Translations under genes and position numbers: made by a program
Assembly (NCBI GenBank): GCA_017620815.1
Contig: JAGAUI010000002.1
Location: 1 to 48,135, forward strand
From: Flavobacteriales bacterium
GTDB taxonomy: Bacteria; Bacteroidota; Bacteroidia; Flavobacteriales; UBA1820
DNA: 48,135 bases
Reading direction: 5' to 3'
Part shown: positions 1 through 8,349 of the stretch, one piece after another
Position numbering within the stretch: the stretch's first letter is position 1
How the letters are laid out: every line of letters starts with the position of its first letter
Notes under the pieces: model-generated
Database searches by the model: none
What the model was told of the DNA's origin: nothing
What the model saw: only the letters and a program-made list of their open reading frames with translations

Positions 1-98
1 GGCTCCCAATTTTTTGGCAATTTCAGAGGAAATAGAAAAACAACGGAGGTGAATTTTTCTTTGGTTCTTTCTTTTGTTTGGTAGACAAAAGAAAGAAT
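1..98. repeat. 98-bp terminal inverted repeat, left copy
   Basis: This block is the exact reverse complement of 48010-48107. It contains an inner perfect hairpin: a 13-bp stem (65-77 with 85-97) around a 7-nt loop. No start codon or reading frame is evident. Contig ends that fall in such a block usually mark a dispersed repeat that stopped assembly; that interpretation is inferred. Confidence 0.9.
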
Positions 99-100
99 AT

Positions 101-131
101 AAAAAAAGACAGCCCTAGAGCTGCCTTTTTA
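101..131 (-). terminator. Rho-independent terminator of the plug-domain gene
   Basis: On the minus strand a GGCAGC/GCTGTC stem (one G-T wobble) is followed by seven T. It lies 5 nt beyond the stop codon at 136, so it fits a gene that runs through to 136 rather than one ending at 506. Confidence 0.7.
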
Positions 132-135
132 AGTA

Positions 136-534
136 TCACTTTTTCTTATTTTTCTGCTGTTGCTTATATTCCTTTTCCGTAACCGTATTACCCTCTTCAT
201 CTACCACTCGTTTTTCTTTCTGGGAGGCACTTATAAGAACCACTCCATGTTTGGCTTTCTCGCCATATGAGGCGGTGTAGTCATCATTAAGTATGATGAT
301 ATCATCTATCATATCTACCTCTATACCACGCATGTGAGAGAATTCGCTGTCGTTGATGATATACAGCTGACAACGCTCTCCATTTACCTTTATGTATCCA
401 TCTTCATACTCTAGATTTTTACCCTGTGCAGCTATAAAGCCTTTCATATCTCCATTCTGACGGGCGGTTGCTACTGCTAGGTCGGCACTGGCGACGGGGG
501 TAGTGTTACCCATGCCTCGTGTGGTTACGACCAC
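136..534 (-). pseudogene. C-terminal part of the plug-domain protein, out of frame with its N-terminal part
   Basis: This 132-codon frame opens with a GTG (read V in the joined protein), not a natural start. Read upstream across the T5 run at 580-584, the frame gives KENAVPLYGAKAQYGAVVVT, the end of a TonB plug domain whose beginning lies in the other frame. The fragment holds the end of the second plug-like unit and a complete third one (YGEKAKHGVVLISA). Its tail is rich in Lys and Gln. Removing one A from the coding-strand A5 run joins both parts into about 553 residues. It is either a real one-base insertion or a homopolymer read error. Confidence 0.75.
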
Positions 535-1798
535 TGCTCCATACTGAGCTTTTGCTCCATAAAGTGGGACGGCATTCTCTTTTTACAACTTTCACGCTAT
601 ACACACTATGTGGCTCTATGCTCTCCAGATTACTCTCTTCCATAGCAACTCCATCAACGACTATAAGTGCTGCAACAGATACAGGCTCTCCTGTAGATGA
701 AGATGTTTCTTCATCTTCCTCTTCTTTATTCCCTCCAGATGAACCATTAAGACTGGTGTTTGAATGGCGAGTAAATGCTACACTTCCATCTTTATATATT
801 GTAGCAGGGAAACGTGATATTATTGAAGCCCAATCACCATCTCCTGCACCGGGATAGTATGTACTTAAATCATCACTGAACCAACCGCGTAGGTCGTTCT
901 GGCGTAACATCACTATAAGATTTACAGGCTTACTTGTATTGGCTTTAGTTATGCGGACGGTAGTGCCTTCTACATAGTCCATCACACAACGTAAGTACTT
1001 GTCTTTTTTTGTGATATGTATGGCATAGTTACCATTCTCATCACTTACCGTTTCCTCTCCAGATGATGTGCGTATCCTCATCCCAGGGACTACACGTCCC
1101 CATCCATCTTTTACCACACCGCGTATCGTGTCTTTCCCCACAGAAATATCTGCTTTTTCCACGCTTTTATTTGCCTCGTGGTAGGCTTTGGTAGTGATAA
1201 TGACAACGCCATTTACTCCATCAGAGCCATAAGAGGTAGTTTCTTTTATCAATTTTATGCTGTATATCTGTTGTGGATCTGTAACTGTAAGCATATTACT
1301 AAGACTCCCATCTATATCATAACACTTTATAGGTACATATTTTTCATCAAATTTACTGACATCAAATTTGGATATTCCTCCGTCTATGTAATAGAACCCC
1401 ATAAAACGTTTTTTTACTAATTCTTCTATATTTGCATCGTTTGTGCCAGGATAGTATGTATCTCCTGCCATATATCCTGTTACGGCAGGGTCATTTGTTT
1501 CATCCAGTTCAAAAGCTATGGGCATAGCGGCTATTGCTGCACTTAATTCTTTTTCCATCACGGTGCATTTATTCATGATGAGGCGTAGTTCTGTATCCTT
1601 GGGAGTGGCGGTAAGGGTATATATTCCTCCATCTTTTGTTATGGTAGAATTTTTGCTCTTGTTTGTGCGTACAGTAGCGCCTACCACAGGGTTACCTTTT
1701 GCATCTATAACCACTCCTTTTACCTCATAGTTCTGTGCTGCTGCTCCTATGGATAGGCTGCCTATCACTGCAAGGAGAAAGAATTTAAGAGCTTTCAT
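506..1798 (-). CDS. Secreted carboxypeptidase-regulatory/TonB-plug repeat protein without barrel (frameshifted)
   Basis: Residues 1-22 form a Sec signal peptide ending in AAA before Q22. Two carboxypeptidase regulatory-like beta-sandwich units follow (about 24-95 and 220-298, each starting with a V(K/R)GVV strand). Each is followed by a segment resembling the end of a TonB receptor plug; the first reads YGSDGVNGVVIITTK. In SusC-type receptors this pair precedes a 22-strand barrel, but no barrel follows here. The last 25 residues, after V405, are out of frame: the plug sequence continues in the frame of 136-534. The protein is probably periplasmic or surface-attached; its role is unknown. There is no SusD neighbour and the gene is divergent from pyrG. 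Confidence 0.75.
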   Translation of the reverse strand: MKALKFFLLAVIGSLSIGAAAQNYEVKGVVIDAKGNPVVGATVRTNKSKNSTITKDGGIYTLTATPKDTELRLIMNKCTVMEKELSAAIAAMPIAFELDETNDPAVTGYMAGDTYYPGTNDANIEELVKKRFMGFYYIDGGISKFDVSKFDEKYVPIKCYDIDGSLSNMLTVTDPQQIYSIKLIKETTSYGSDGVNGVVIITTKAYHEANKSVEKADISVGKDTIRGVVKDGWGRVVPGMRIRTSSGEETVSDENGNYAIHITKKDKYLRCVMDYVEGTTVRITKANTSKPVNLIVMLRQNDLRGWFSDDLSTYYPGAGDGDWASIISRFPATIYKDGSVAFTRHSNTSLNGSSGGNKEEEDEETSSSTGEPVSVAALIVVDGVAMEESNLESIEPHSVYSVKVVKRECRPTLWSKSSVWSSGRNHTRHG

Positions 1799-1909
1799 GA
1801 TTTTAACCTATTTTATAATGATGAAATAAAAGTTTTGAGTTCTGTATAAATACGCTAGCAATTTAAGAAAAAAAAGTCTATACAATTTATATAAGGTATC
1901 TTTTTTTTG

Positions 1910-1917
1910 CAAAATTA
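1910..1917 (-). promoter_or_regulatory. -7 promoter element for the plug-domain gene
   Basis: TAATTTTG on the minus strand matches the Bacteroidetes TAnnTTTG consensus, about 110 nt upstream of the start. No clear TTTG was found 19-21 nt further upstream, so this is a half-match only. Confidence 0.35.
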
Positions 1918-1979
1918 TTTTAACATTTTTGTTAGAAAAACATAGTGATGTAAATCTATGCTCATATAGGAAAAAATAG

Positions 1980-1987
1980 TAACTTTG
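1980..1987 (+). promoter_or_regulatory. -7 promoter element for pyrG
   Basis: TAACTTTG matches TAnnTTTG and lies 26 nt before the pyrG ATG. A TATG (3 of 4 bases of TTTG) lies 19 nt upstream at 1957-1960 as a possible -33 element. Confidence 0.55.
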
Positions 1988-2013
1988 CACGAATGTTTTA
2001 TTAAATAAATATC

Positions 2014-3633
2014 ATGACTCATCCTACCAAATACATCTTCGTTACAGGTGGTGTGATATCATCATTGGGTAAAGGTATCATATCTGCCTCTTTAGCCCGC
2101 TTACTTCAAGCACGCGGCTATAAAGTAACCATCCAAAAATTTGACCCTTATATAAACGTTGACCCGGGTTCACTTAACCCATATGAACACGGCGAATGTT
2201 ATGTTACTACCGATGGAGTAGAAGCAGACCTAGATTTAGGCCACTACGAACGTTTCCTCTCTATAGAAACAACCCGTGCCAATAGCGTTACTACAGGACA
2301 TATATATATGTCTGTGATAGATAAAGAACGCCGCGGGGAATATCTAGGTAAAACCATTCAGGTTATCCCTCACATTACCAATGAAATAAAACAACGCATC
2401 CAGATACTAGGTAATACTGGTAAATATGATATCATCATTACCGAAATAGGTGGTACGGTAGGCGATATAGAATCTGTCCCTCATATAGAGGCTGTACGTC
2501 AGTTGAAATGGGAACTGGGTTATAAGAACTCAATAGTCGTTCATCTAGGTCTTATACCTTATCTAGCTGCAGCAGGAGAACTTAAAACCAAACCTATCCA
2601 GCATTCAGTTAAAAACTTGATGTCTAGCGGTGTACAACCAGATGTATTGGTATGCCGTACAGAACATCATTTGCCACAAGGCATAAAAGACAAATTGGCT
2701 CTTTTCTGTAACGTACGCAAGGAAGCAGTTATAGAAAATATGGACGCCGAGACTATCTATGACGTGCCAATGCATATGCTAGAAGAACAACTAGATAAAG
2801 TGGTGCTGGAAGATTTGGGATTGCCTTGCCCAGACAAACTAGATATGGACAAATGGGAAGATTTCCTATATCGCCATAAAAACCCAAAAAGCGAGGTCAA
2901 TGTAGCACTAGTAGGTAAATATGTAAGTCTGCATGACGCATATAAATCTATCGTTGAATCATTTGTTCATGCAGGTGCTGCCTGTGAAACCAAAGTAAAT
3001 GTACACTGGATATATTCTGGAGATGTAAAAGCCGATACAGCCAGTGAGATATTGGGTGGTATGGACGCTATATTGGTAGGTCCAGGTTCAGGCGAAAGAG
3101 GAACAGACGGTAAGATAGAAGCTGCTCGTTATGCTCGTGAGAACGGAATCCCATTTTTGGGTATATGTCTAGGTATGCAGATGGCAGTAGTGGAATTTGC
3201 TCGTAACGTATTGGGATATAAAGATGCACATTCGGTAGAGATAGTACGCAATACTGCTCACCCAGTTATAGACCTTATGGATTCTGCCAAAAGCGTATCT
3301 TCCAAAGGTGGCACTACACGTCTAGGCTCATGGCCTTGCGAAGTGAAAGAGGGTAGTTTGGCATATGAGGTGTATGGTTCAAAAGAAATAGCCGAACGTC
3401 ATCGTCATCGTTATGAACTATCATCTGAATATCTGCCAGAAATAGAAAAAGCTGGTATGGTTGCAACAGGTGTAAATAAAGAAACAGGACTGGTGGATAT
3501 AGTGGAAATACCTTCTCACCCATGGTATATGGCGGTGCAGTTCCACCCAGAATACCGCTCCAAGGTTGAAGCTCCACACCCATTGTTTGTTCACTTTATA
3601 GAAGCAGCCAAAAAACATTCAGAATCAAAATAA
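2014..3633 (+). CDS. pyrG: CTP synthase
   Basis: This enzyme aminates UTP to CTP with ATP and glutamine, the last step of cytosolic pyrimidine nucleotide synthesis. The N-terminal amidoligase half has the GGVISSLGKG phosphate-binding loop (about residue 12) and KFDPYINVDPG. The C-terminal class I glutamine amidotransferase half has the nucleophile Cys385 in GICLGMQ and the His511-Pro-Glu513 pair in QFHPEYRS. Its 539 residues are the usual length and all key residues are present. yidC follows 62 nt later with no terminator between, so the two probably share a transcript; this pairing is common in Bacteroidales. Confidence 0.98.
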   Translation: MTHPTKYIFVTGGVISSLGKGIISASLARLLQARGYKVTIQKFDPYINVDPGSLNPYEHGECYVTTDGVEADLDLGHYERFLSIETTRANSVTTGHIYMSVIDKERRGEYLGKTIQVIPHITNEIKQRIQILGNTGKYDIIITEIGGTVGDIESVPHIEAVRQLKWELGYKNSIVVHLGLIPYLAAAGELKTKPIQHSVKNLMSSGVQPDVLVCRTEHHLPQGIKDKLALFCNVRKEAVIENMDAETIYDVPMHMLEEQLDKVVLEDLGLPCPDKLDMDKWEDFLYRHKNPKSEVNVALVGKYVSLHDAYKSIVESFVHAGAACETKVNVHWIYSGDVKADTASEILGGMDAILVGPGSGERGTDGKIEAARYARENGIPFLGICLGMQMAVVEFARNVLGYKDAHSVEIVRNTAHPVIDLMDSAKSVSSKGGTTRLGSWPCEVKEGSLAYEVYGSKEIAERHRHRYELSSEYLPEIEKAGMVATGVNKETGLVDIVEIPSHPWYMAVQFHPEYRSKVEAPHPLFVHFIEAAKKHSESK

Positions 3634-3695
3634 TACATATTGCTACTTAAAGCGTAAGATAAATACAAAATAGATATAAACATCAATAAAAAGTA

Positions 3696-5624
3696 ATGCT
3701 CTTAGGACAAGAAAATAACTCCAAGATGGATACCGGTTCGCTGGTAGGTTTTATCATAGTGATGGCTCTTACTATGGGCTATTTCTGGTACACAGCCCCT
3801 TCACAAGAGGAGATGGAAGCTGCTCGCATAGCACAAGCAGAACAAGTAGCCGCCGAAGAAGCCGCCCGTGAACTAGAACGTAAAACAGCCGAAGAAGAAG
3901 CTCTTATAGCCAATGTTATAGATAGCGTAGTAGCCGATAGTAACACAGTAGATATCCCTGCAGTCGTTCTTAAAAGATATGGAGATTTTGCATATGGAGC
4001 CATACAGCCATACGCCAAGGAAAATACTCTCACTACACTGGAGAATGACACATTGCGTATAGTGGTATCTTCCAAAGGTGGTATGCCAGTAGAGGTAGAA
4101 CTCAAAGGCTATACTACATATGATAAAACTCCGCTGTATCTGGCAAAAGACGGCAATGCAGACTTCAATATGACATTTACTACCGTAGATGGACGTCAGT
4201 ATGATACACGCGACCTTTATTTTGAACCTATGCTTATAGAAGAAGAAGGAGCAAAGGTTCTATCTATGCGTGCACACACATCGGCAGATGATTATCTGGA
4301 GTATCGTTACACATTGCGTGACGGAGAGTATATGATGGGATTTGACGTAGCATCTCACGGGTTGGGAGATATCCTTAAAAACGCTCAAAAACCTATCATA
4401 GACTGGAGCCTTAAAGCATTCCATACAGAAAAAGGACTAAAATACGAGAACAATTACACCAATCTCACATTTGCCAAAGGAGCAAACTGCAAGGTAGATG
4501 ACCTGGCGATGGCAGGTAGTGATGATGATACATTAGAAGACCTTACTTGGTTTGCATTCAAGCAGCCTTTCTTCTCTACCATATTGGTTACAGGCTCGCA
4601 GAACAAGGCTACTGTTACATCACGGGATATATATGAGGAGGATAGCCTCTTTACCAAAGCCTTCACAGCCAATGTCCAACTACCTGCACAAAATGGAGAT
4701 TTCAATATCCCTATGCAGCTCTATTTTGGGCCTAATGCTTTCCACACATTGGATTCCTATGGCAGTAATCTAGACGAGATACTACCATTGGGATGGGCTA
4801 TATTCCGCTGGATAAACCGCTGGGTGATTATACCTATGTTTGACCTTTTGTATCATCATTGGGAGTTGAGTATGTGGCTGGTAATACTTATAATGACGGT
4901 GGTAATGAAAGGTGTACTCACTTTCTTTACATACTCTAGCTACAAGTCTCAAGCCAAAATGCGTCTGCTTAAACCAGAGATGCAGGCTATAAATGAAAAA
5001 TTCAAAGATGCAGACCCTGCCAAAAAACAACAAGAGATAATGAATCTGTACTCACAGGCAGGAGTGAATCCTCTAGCAGGATGTCTTCCAGCACTGCTTC
5101 AGATGCCTATCCTTATAGCGATGTATCGTTTCTTCCCAGCAGCGATAGAATTACGTGGAGAGTCATTCTTGTGGGCAGAAGACCTATCGGCTTATGACTC
5201 CATCCTAGACCTTCCATTCAGCATCCCTGGATTTGGTTCAAATGTGAGTCTATTTGCTCTGCTTATGGCCATCACAATGTTCCTTTCTGTAAGAACATCT
5301 AGTGGAGATATGAACCAACAGACTCAGCCCGGTATGCCAAATATGAAATTCATCCTATACCTAATGCCAGTGATGATGATATTCTGGTTTAATACAGCAG
5401 CTTCGGGTCTATCATACTACTATGCACTTTTCTCTCTTATATCTATAGTCCAGATGTGGGCTGTTAGAAAATTCTTGGTAAGTGATGAAAAAGTGCTAGC
5501 AACACTGGAAGCCAATCGTGCCAAAGCCAAAACCAAAGGACCTTCCAAATGGCAGAGAAAAATGGATGAAATGATGAAAGAGGCACAAGCAGAACAGAAC
5601 CGCCGTGCCCGTAGAATGAAATAA
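3696..5624 (+). CDS. yidC: Membrane protein insertase YidC
   Basis: YidC inserts and folds inner-membrane proteins, alone or with SecYEG. The open frame has 642 codons, but family members begin just before the first membrane segment, so the ATG at 3726 (MDTGSLVGFIIV) is a better start than 3696; there is no Shine-Dalgarno to decide. TM1 is followed by a charged Ala/Glu-rich linker, a large periplasmic beta domain (about 90-370), and the conserved five-helix insertase core (about 380-610), including the CLPALLQMPI segment. The Lys/Arg-rich tail fits ribosome contact. It lies downstream of pyrG and ends in a strong terminator. Confidence 0.97.
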   Translation: MLLGQENNSKMDTGSLVGFIIVMALTMGYFWYTAPSQEEMEAARIAQAEQVAAEEAARELERKTAEEEALIANVIDSVVADSNTVDIPAVVLKRYGDFAYGAIQPYAKENTLTTLENDTLRIVVSSKGGMPVEVELKGYTTYDKTPLYLAKDGNADFNMTFTTVDGRQYDTRDLYFEPMLIEEEGAKVLSMRAHTSADDYLEYRYTLRDGEYMMGFDVASHGLGDILKNAQKPIIDWSLKAFHTEKGLKYENNYTNLTFAKGANCKVDDLAMAGSDDDTLEDLTWFAFKQPFFSTILVTGSQNKATVTSRDIYEEDSLFTKAFTANVQLPAQNGDFNIPMQLYFGPNAFHTLDSYGSNLDEILPLGWAIFRWINRWVIIPMFDLLYHHWELSMWLVILIMTVVMKGVLTFFTYSSYKSQAKMRLLKPEMQAINEKFKDADPAKKQQEIMNLYSQAGVNPLAGCLPALLQMPILIAMYRFFPAAIELRGESFLWAEDLSAYDSILDLPFSIPGFGSNVSLFALLMAITMFLSVRTSSGDMNQQTQPGMPNMKFILYLMPVMMIFWFNTAASGLSYYYALFSLISIVQMWAVRKFLVSDEKVLATLEANRAKAKTKGPSKWQRKMDEMMKEAQAEQNRRARRMK

Positions 5625-5640
5625 TCATATATGATATATC

Positions 5641-5674
5641 GCAAGACCGAAACATGTTTCGGTCTTGCTTTTTT
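5641..5674 (+). terminator. Terminator of pyrG-yidC
   Basis: A perfect 28-nt palindrome (5641-5668, arms GCAAGACCGAAACA and its complement) is followed by six T, 17 nt after the yidC stop codon. Confidence 0.9.
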
Positions 5675-5738
5675 GATTGTAAAATATAACAGGGTGGGTG
5701 AGAGGTATTTTATCTAGCCTTGCTTAAAAATAATTAAT

Positions 5739-7550
5739 ATGCAGAACGATATACGCAACATAGCCATTATAGCTCACGTTGACCACGGAAAGACAACATT
5801 GGTGGATAAATTGCTTTATGCCTGCAAACTATTCCGTGAGAGTCAAAATTCTGGTGAACTCATACTAGATAATAACGACCTAGAACGTGAACGAGGTATA
5901 ACCATTACCTCCAAAAACGTTTCGGTACATTATAAAGATACCAAAATTAACATCATTGACACCCCTGGACACGCCGACTTCGGTGGAGAGGTGGAAAGAG
6001 TCCTCAATATGGCCGATGGCGTGCTACTGCTGGTGGACGCATTTGAAGGGCCTATGCCACAGACTCGTTTTGTGTTGCAAAAGGCTCTGGATATGAAACT
6101 TAAACCTATAGTTGTCATCAATAAAGTAGATAAGGAAAACTGTACACCAGACCTTGTACACGAGCAAGTCTTTGACCTAATGATGAATATGGGTGCCGAT
6201 GACGAACAATTGGATTTTCCAGTTATCTTTGGTTCGGCAAAACAAGGTTGGATGTCAAGAGATTACCATCAGCCTACTAGTGATATGTATGCTCTGCTGG
6301 ATATGGTTCTAGAGAATGTCAAGCCTATTGAAATTCCAGAAGGTAACACCCAGATGCTTATCACTTCAATAGACTTTTCAAACTACACTGGGCGTATAGC
6401 TATAGGTCGTCTTACTCGTGGAACTCTTACCGAGGGCATGAATGTAAACCTTATGAAAAGAGACGGCAGTGTAATACGTTCTCGTGTTAAGGAGCTATAT
6501 ACATTTGAGGGCCTTGGTAAGGTCAAGGTAAAAGAAGCCGTAGCTGGAGATATATGTGCAATTTCTGGCATTGAGGGATTTGAGATAGGTGATACGATAG
6601 CAGATTTTGAAAATCCAGAGGCTTTACCATCTATTGCGATAGATGAGCCAACGATGAGTATGTTGTTTACTATCAATGATTCACCATTCTTTGGTAAAGA
6701 TGGAAAGTACGTTACTTCACGCCACATACGCGAACGCCTAGAAAAAGAACTTGAAAAGAATCTAGCCATGCGTATGGAGCAAGGTTCTACTGCCGATAAA
6801 TTCATAGTTTATGGTCGTGGCGTACTTCATCTTTCGGTGCTTATAGAGACTATGCGTCGTGAAGGTTACGAAGTGCAGATAGGACAGCCGCAGGTTATAA
6901 TCAAAGAGATAGACGGCGAGAAATGCGAACCAGTGGAAGAATTATCCATAGACGTGCCATCAGACCTTTCAGGACGTGCGGTAGAGCTAGTTTCATTGCG
7001 TAAGGGAACAATGACATCTATGGAGCCAAAAGGCGACCGTATGTTGTGTAAATTTGACATACCATCACGAGGTATCATTGGTTTAAGAAATCAAATTCTA
7101 ACAGCTACAGCAGGTGAAGCTATAATGTCCCATCGTTTCCGTGCATTTGAGCCTTTCAAAGGAGCTATACCTAGCCGCCAGAATGGCTCGCTGATATCTA
7201 TGGACAACGGCAAGGCGATACCTTACGCTCTAGACAAACTCCAAGACCGAGGAACATTTTTTGTTGACCCGGGTGAAGAGATTTATGAAGGGCAGATAGT
7301 GGGTGAAAGTACCCGCAGCGGAGATATCACAGTCAATGTAACCAAAGAGAAAAAGATGTCAAACATGCGTTCTTCTGGTGCCGATGAAAAAGCCAAGATA
7401 GCCCCTGCTGTCAAGTTCTCGCTAGAAGAAGCCCTTGAATATATCCAAAAAGACGAATATGTAGAGGTTACTCCTCATTACTTGCGTTTACGTAAAATAA
7501 TTCTCAACGAGGGAGAACGACGTAAGGCAGAACGTAGTGCTTTGGATTAG
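5739..7550 (+). CDS. typA: Ribosome-associated translational GTPase TypA/BipA
   Basis: TypA/BipA is an EF-G-like GTPase that binds 70S ribosomes and assists ribosome assembly and stress adaptation. The G domain shows G1 AHVDHGKTT (12-20), the RERGITI switch segment, G3 DTPGHADF, G4 NKVDK and G5 SAKQ. Domain II, the EF-G-type domain (IDVPSDLSGRAVELV) and the BipA-specific C-terminal domain (EYVEVTPHYLRLRK) follow in order. Its 603 residues are full length. The gene is transcribed alone; it lies between the yidC terminator and a bidirectional terminator shared with the next gene. A near-match to the -7 element (TAGCCTTG) lies at 5715-5722. Confidence 0.97.
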   Translation: MQNDIRNIAIIAHVDHGKTTLVDKLLYACKLFRESQNSGELILDNNDLERERGITITSKNVSVHYKDTKINIIDTPGHADFGGEVERVLNMADGVLLLVDAFEGPMPQTRFVLQKALDMKLKPIVVINKVDKENCTPDLVHEQVFDLMMNMGADDEQLDFPVIFGSAKQGWMSRDYHQPTSDMYALLDMVLENVKPIEIPEGNTQMLITSIDFSNYTGRIAIGRLTRGTLTEGMNVNLMKRDGSVIRSRVKELYTFEGLGKVKVKEAVAGDICAISGIEGFEIGDTIADFENPEALPSIAIDEPTMSMLFTINDSPFFGKDGKYVTSRHIRERLEKELEKNLAMRMEQGSTADKFIVYGRGVLHLSVLIETMRREGYEVQIGQPQVIIKEIDGEKCEPVEELSIDVPSDLSGRAVELVSLRKGTMTSMEPKGDRMLCKFDIPSRGIIGLRNQILTATAGEAIMSHRFRAFEPFKGAIPSRQNGSLISMDNGKAIPYALDKLQDRGTFFVDPGEEIYEGQIVGESTRSGDITVNVTKEKKMSNMRSSGADEKAKIAPAVKFSLEEALEYIQKDEYVEVTPHYLRLRKIILNEGERRKAERSALD

Positions 7551-7624
7551 TAAAAATTTATTAACGTTTATTTCTGAGATTATACACCTCTCATCACGTA
7601 TGAGAGATTTATAAAAGGAATTTA

Positions 7625-7666
7625 AAAAGCCATCGGCGGGTATTACATTACCCGCCGATGGCTTTT
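7625..7666. terminator. Bidirectional terminator between typA and the XRE regulator
   Basis: An 18-bp perfect stem (7625-7642 with 7649-7666) has a 6-nt loop and A/T tracts at both feet. It lies between convergent stop codons. Confidence 0.9.
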
Positions 7667-7667
7667 A

Positions 7668-8255
7668 TTATTTGGAGAGTTCCTCATATGAATTATCATC
7701 ATAAAAGACGATAATACGGCTTATTTTCTTGTCTTTTTTTACAGATGGAGGCAGAATAGACTCTACACTCGTTGTTCTCTCCTTTTTAATCTCTCGTGAT
7801 TCATCCTCTGTTTTCTCTTCAAAATCATCCACTGAATAGCTTCTGGGCTGGCTTTGTGGTAGCGGAGTAGTGTGGATAGGAGAGGGTATAGGCTCTGTTT
7901 TTACCTGCTCTATCACGTCTTTTTCACTGCTGTTTTCCTCTTCTGCAAATAGAGTGTTCTGCAACGAATTATCTATTACTGGTGTGGAAGGCATGACGTT
8001 TCTCTGTTGAAGAGATATGACATTGGGAGTAGAGCTCATGATATTTCCTTCACCTCGTAACAACCACATCACATTAACATCTGGGTATCTATCCAGTATC
8101 TTTTGAATCATATCTAGCGATGGTCGGTTACGTCCTTTGGTGATATGAGCTATAGCTGAACGCTGAACTCCTATCTCGTCTGCAAATGCGGCAGATGTGA
8201 TGGAAAGATGATTTATAAGTGTTAAAATACGGTTGTTTAATTTAGTAGAATCCAT
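7668..8255 (-). CDS. XRE-family helix-turn-helix regulator with variable C-terminal region
   Basis: Residues 5-65 from the ATG at 8255 form an HTH domain: FADEIGVQRSAIAHITKGR is the recognition helix region, and DVNVMWLLRGEG is the usual end in Bacteroidetes XRE/CI-like regulators. A low-complexity Glu/Ser/Pro linker (about 75-170) follows, then a short conserved-looking tail (RIIVFYDDNSYEEL). The frame can be extended to a TTG at 8273, but the ATG at 8255 sits directly before the HTH and is preferred. No peptidase or other effector domain is visible. Repeated ACAAATGTAA boxes lie over the start and upstream, suggesting autoregulation. The target is unknown and the gene is monocistronic. Confidence 0.85.
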   Translation of the reverse strand: MDSTKLNNRILTLINHLSITSAAFADEIGVQRSAIAHITKGRNRPSLDMIQKILDRYPDVNVMWLLRGEGNIMSSTPNVISLQQRNVMPSTPVIDNSLQNTLFAEEENSSEKDVIEQVKTEPIPSPIHTTPLPQSQPRSYSVDDFEEKTEDESREIKKERTTSVESILPPSVKKDKKISRIIVFYDDNSYEELSK

Positions 8256-8269
8256 AGTAAATGATAGAA

Positions 8270-8349
8270 ACAAATGTAACGTTTACTTCCCACAAATGTA
8301 AATAAATTTAGAACACAAACAAAACACAATTGTAACAAAACAAATGTAA
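8270..8349. promoter_or_regulatory. Cluster of ACAAATGTAA boxes upstream of the XRE regulator
   Basis: ACAAATGTAA occurs at 8270-8279, 8292-8301 and 8340-8349, with a one-base variant, ACAATTGTAA, at 8326-8335. The same box appears on the other strand at 8584-8593. Such iteration next to a DNA-binding protein gene is typical of an operator. That the neighbouring regulator binds it is inference. Confidence 0.5.

Noticed and set aside
575-590. Programmed frameshift in the plug-domain gene
   Set aside because: The A5 run is short, the shift is +1, and no stop codon or structure typical of recoding is present.
519-857. Plus-strand frame opposite the plug-domain gene
   Set aside because: It is a shadow of the minus-strand gene; its Ser-rich translation mirrors Glu/Asp codons on the other strand.
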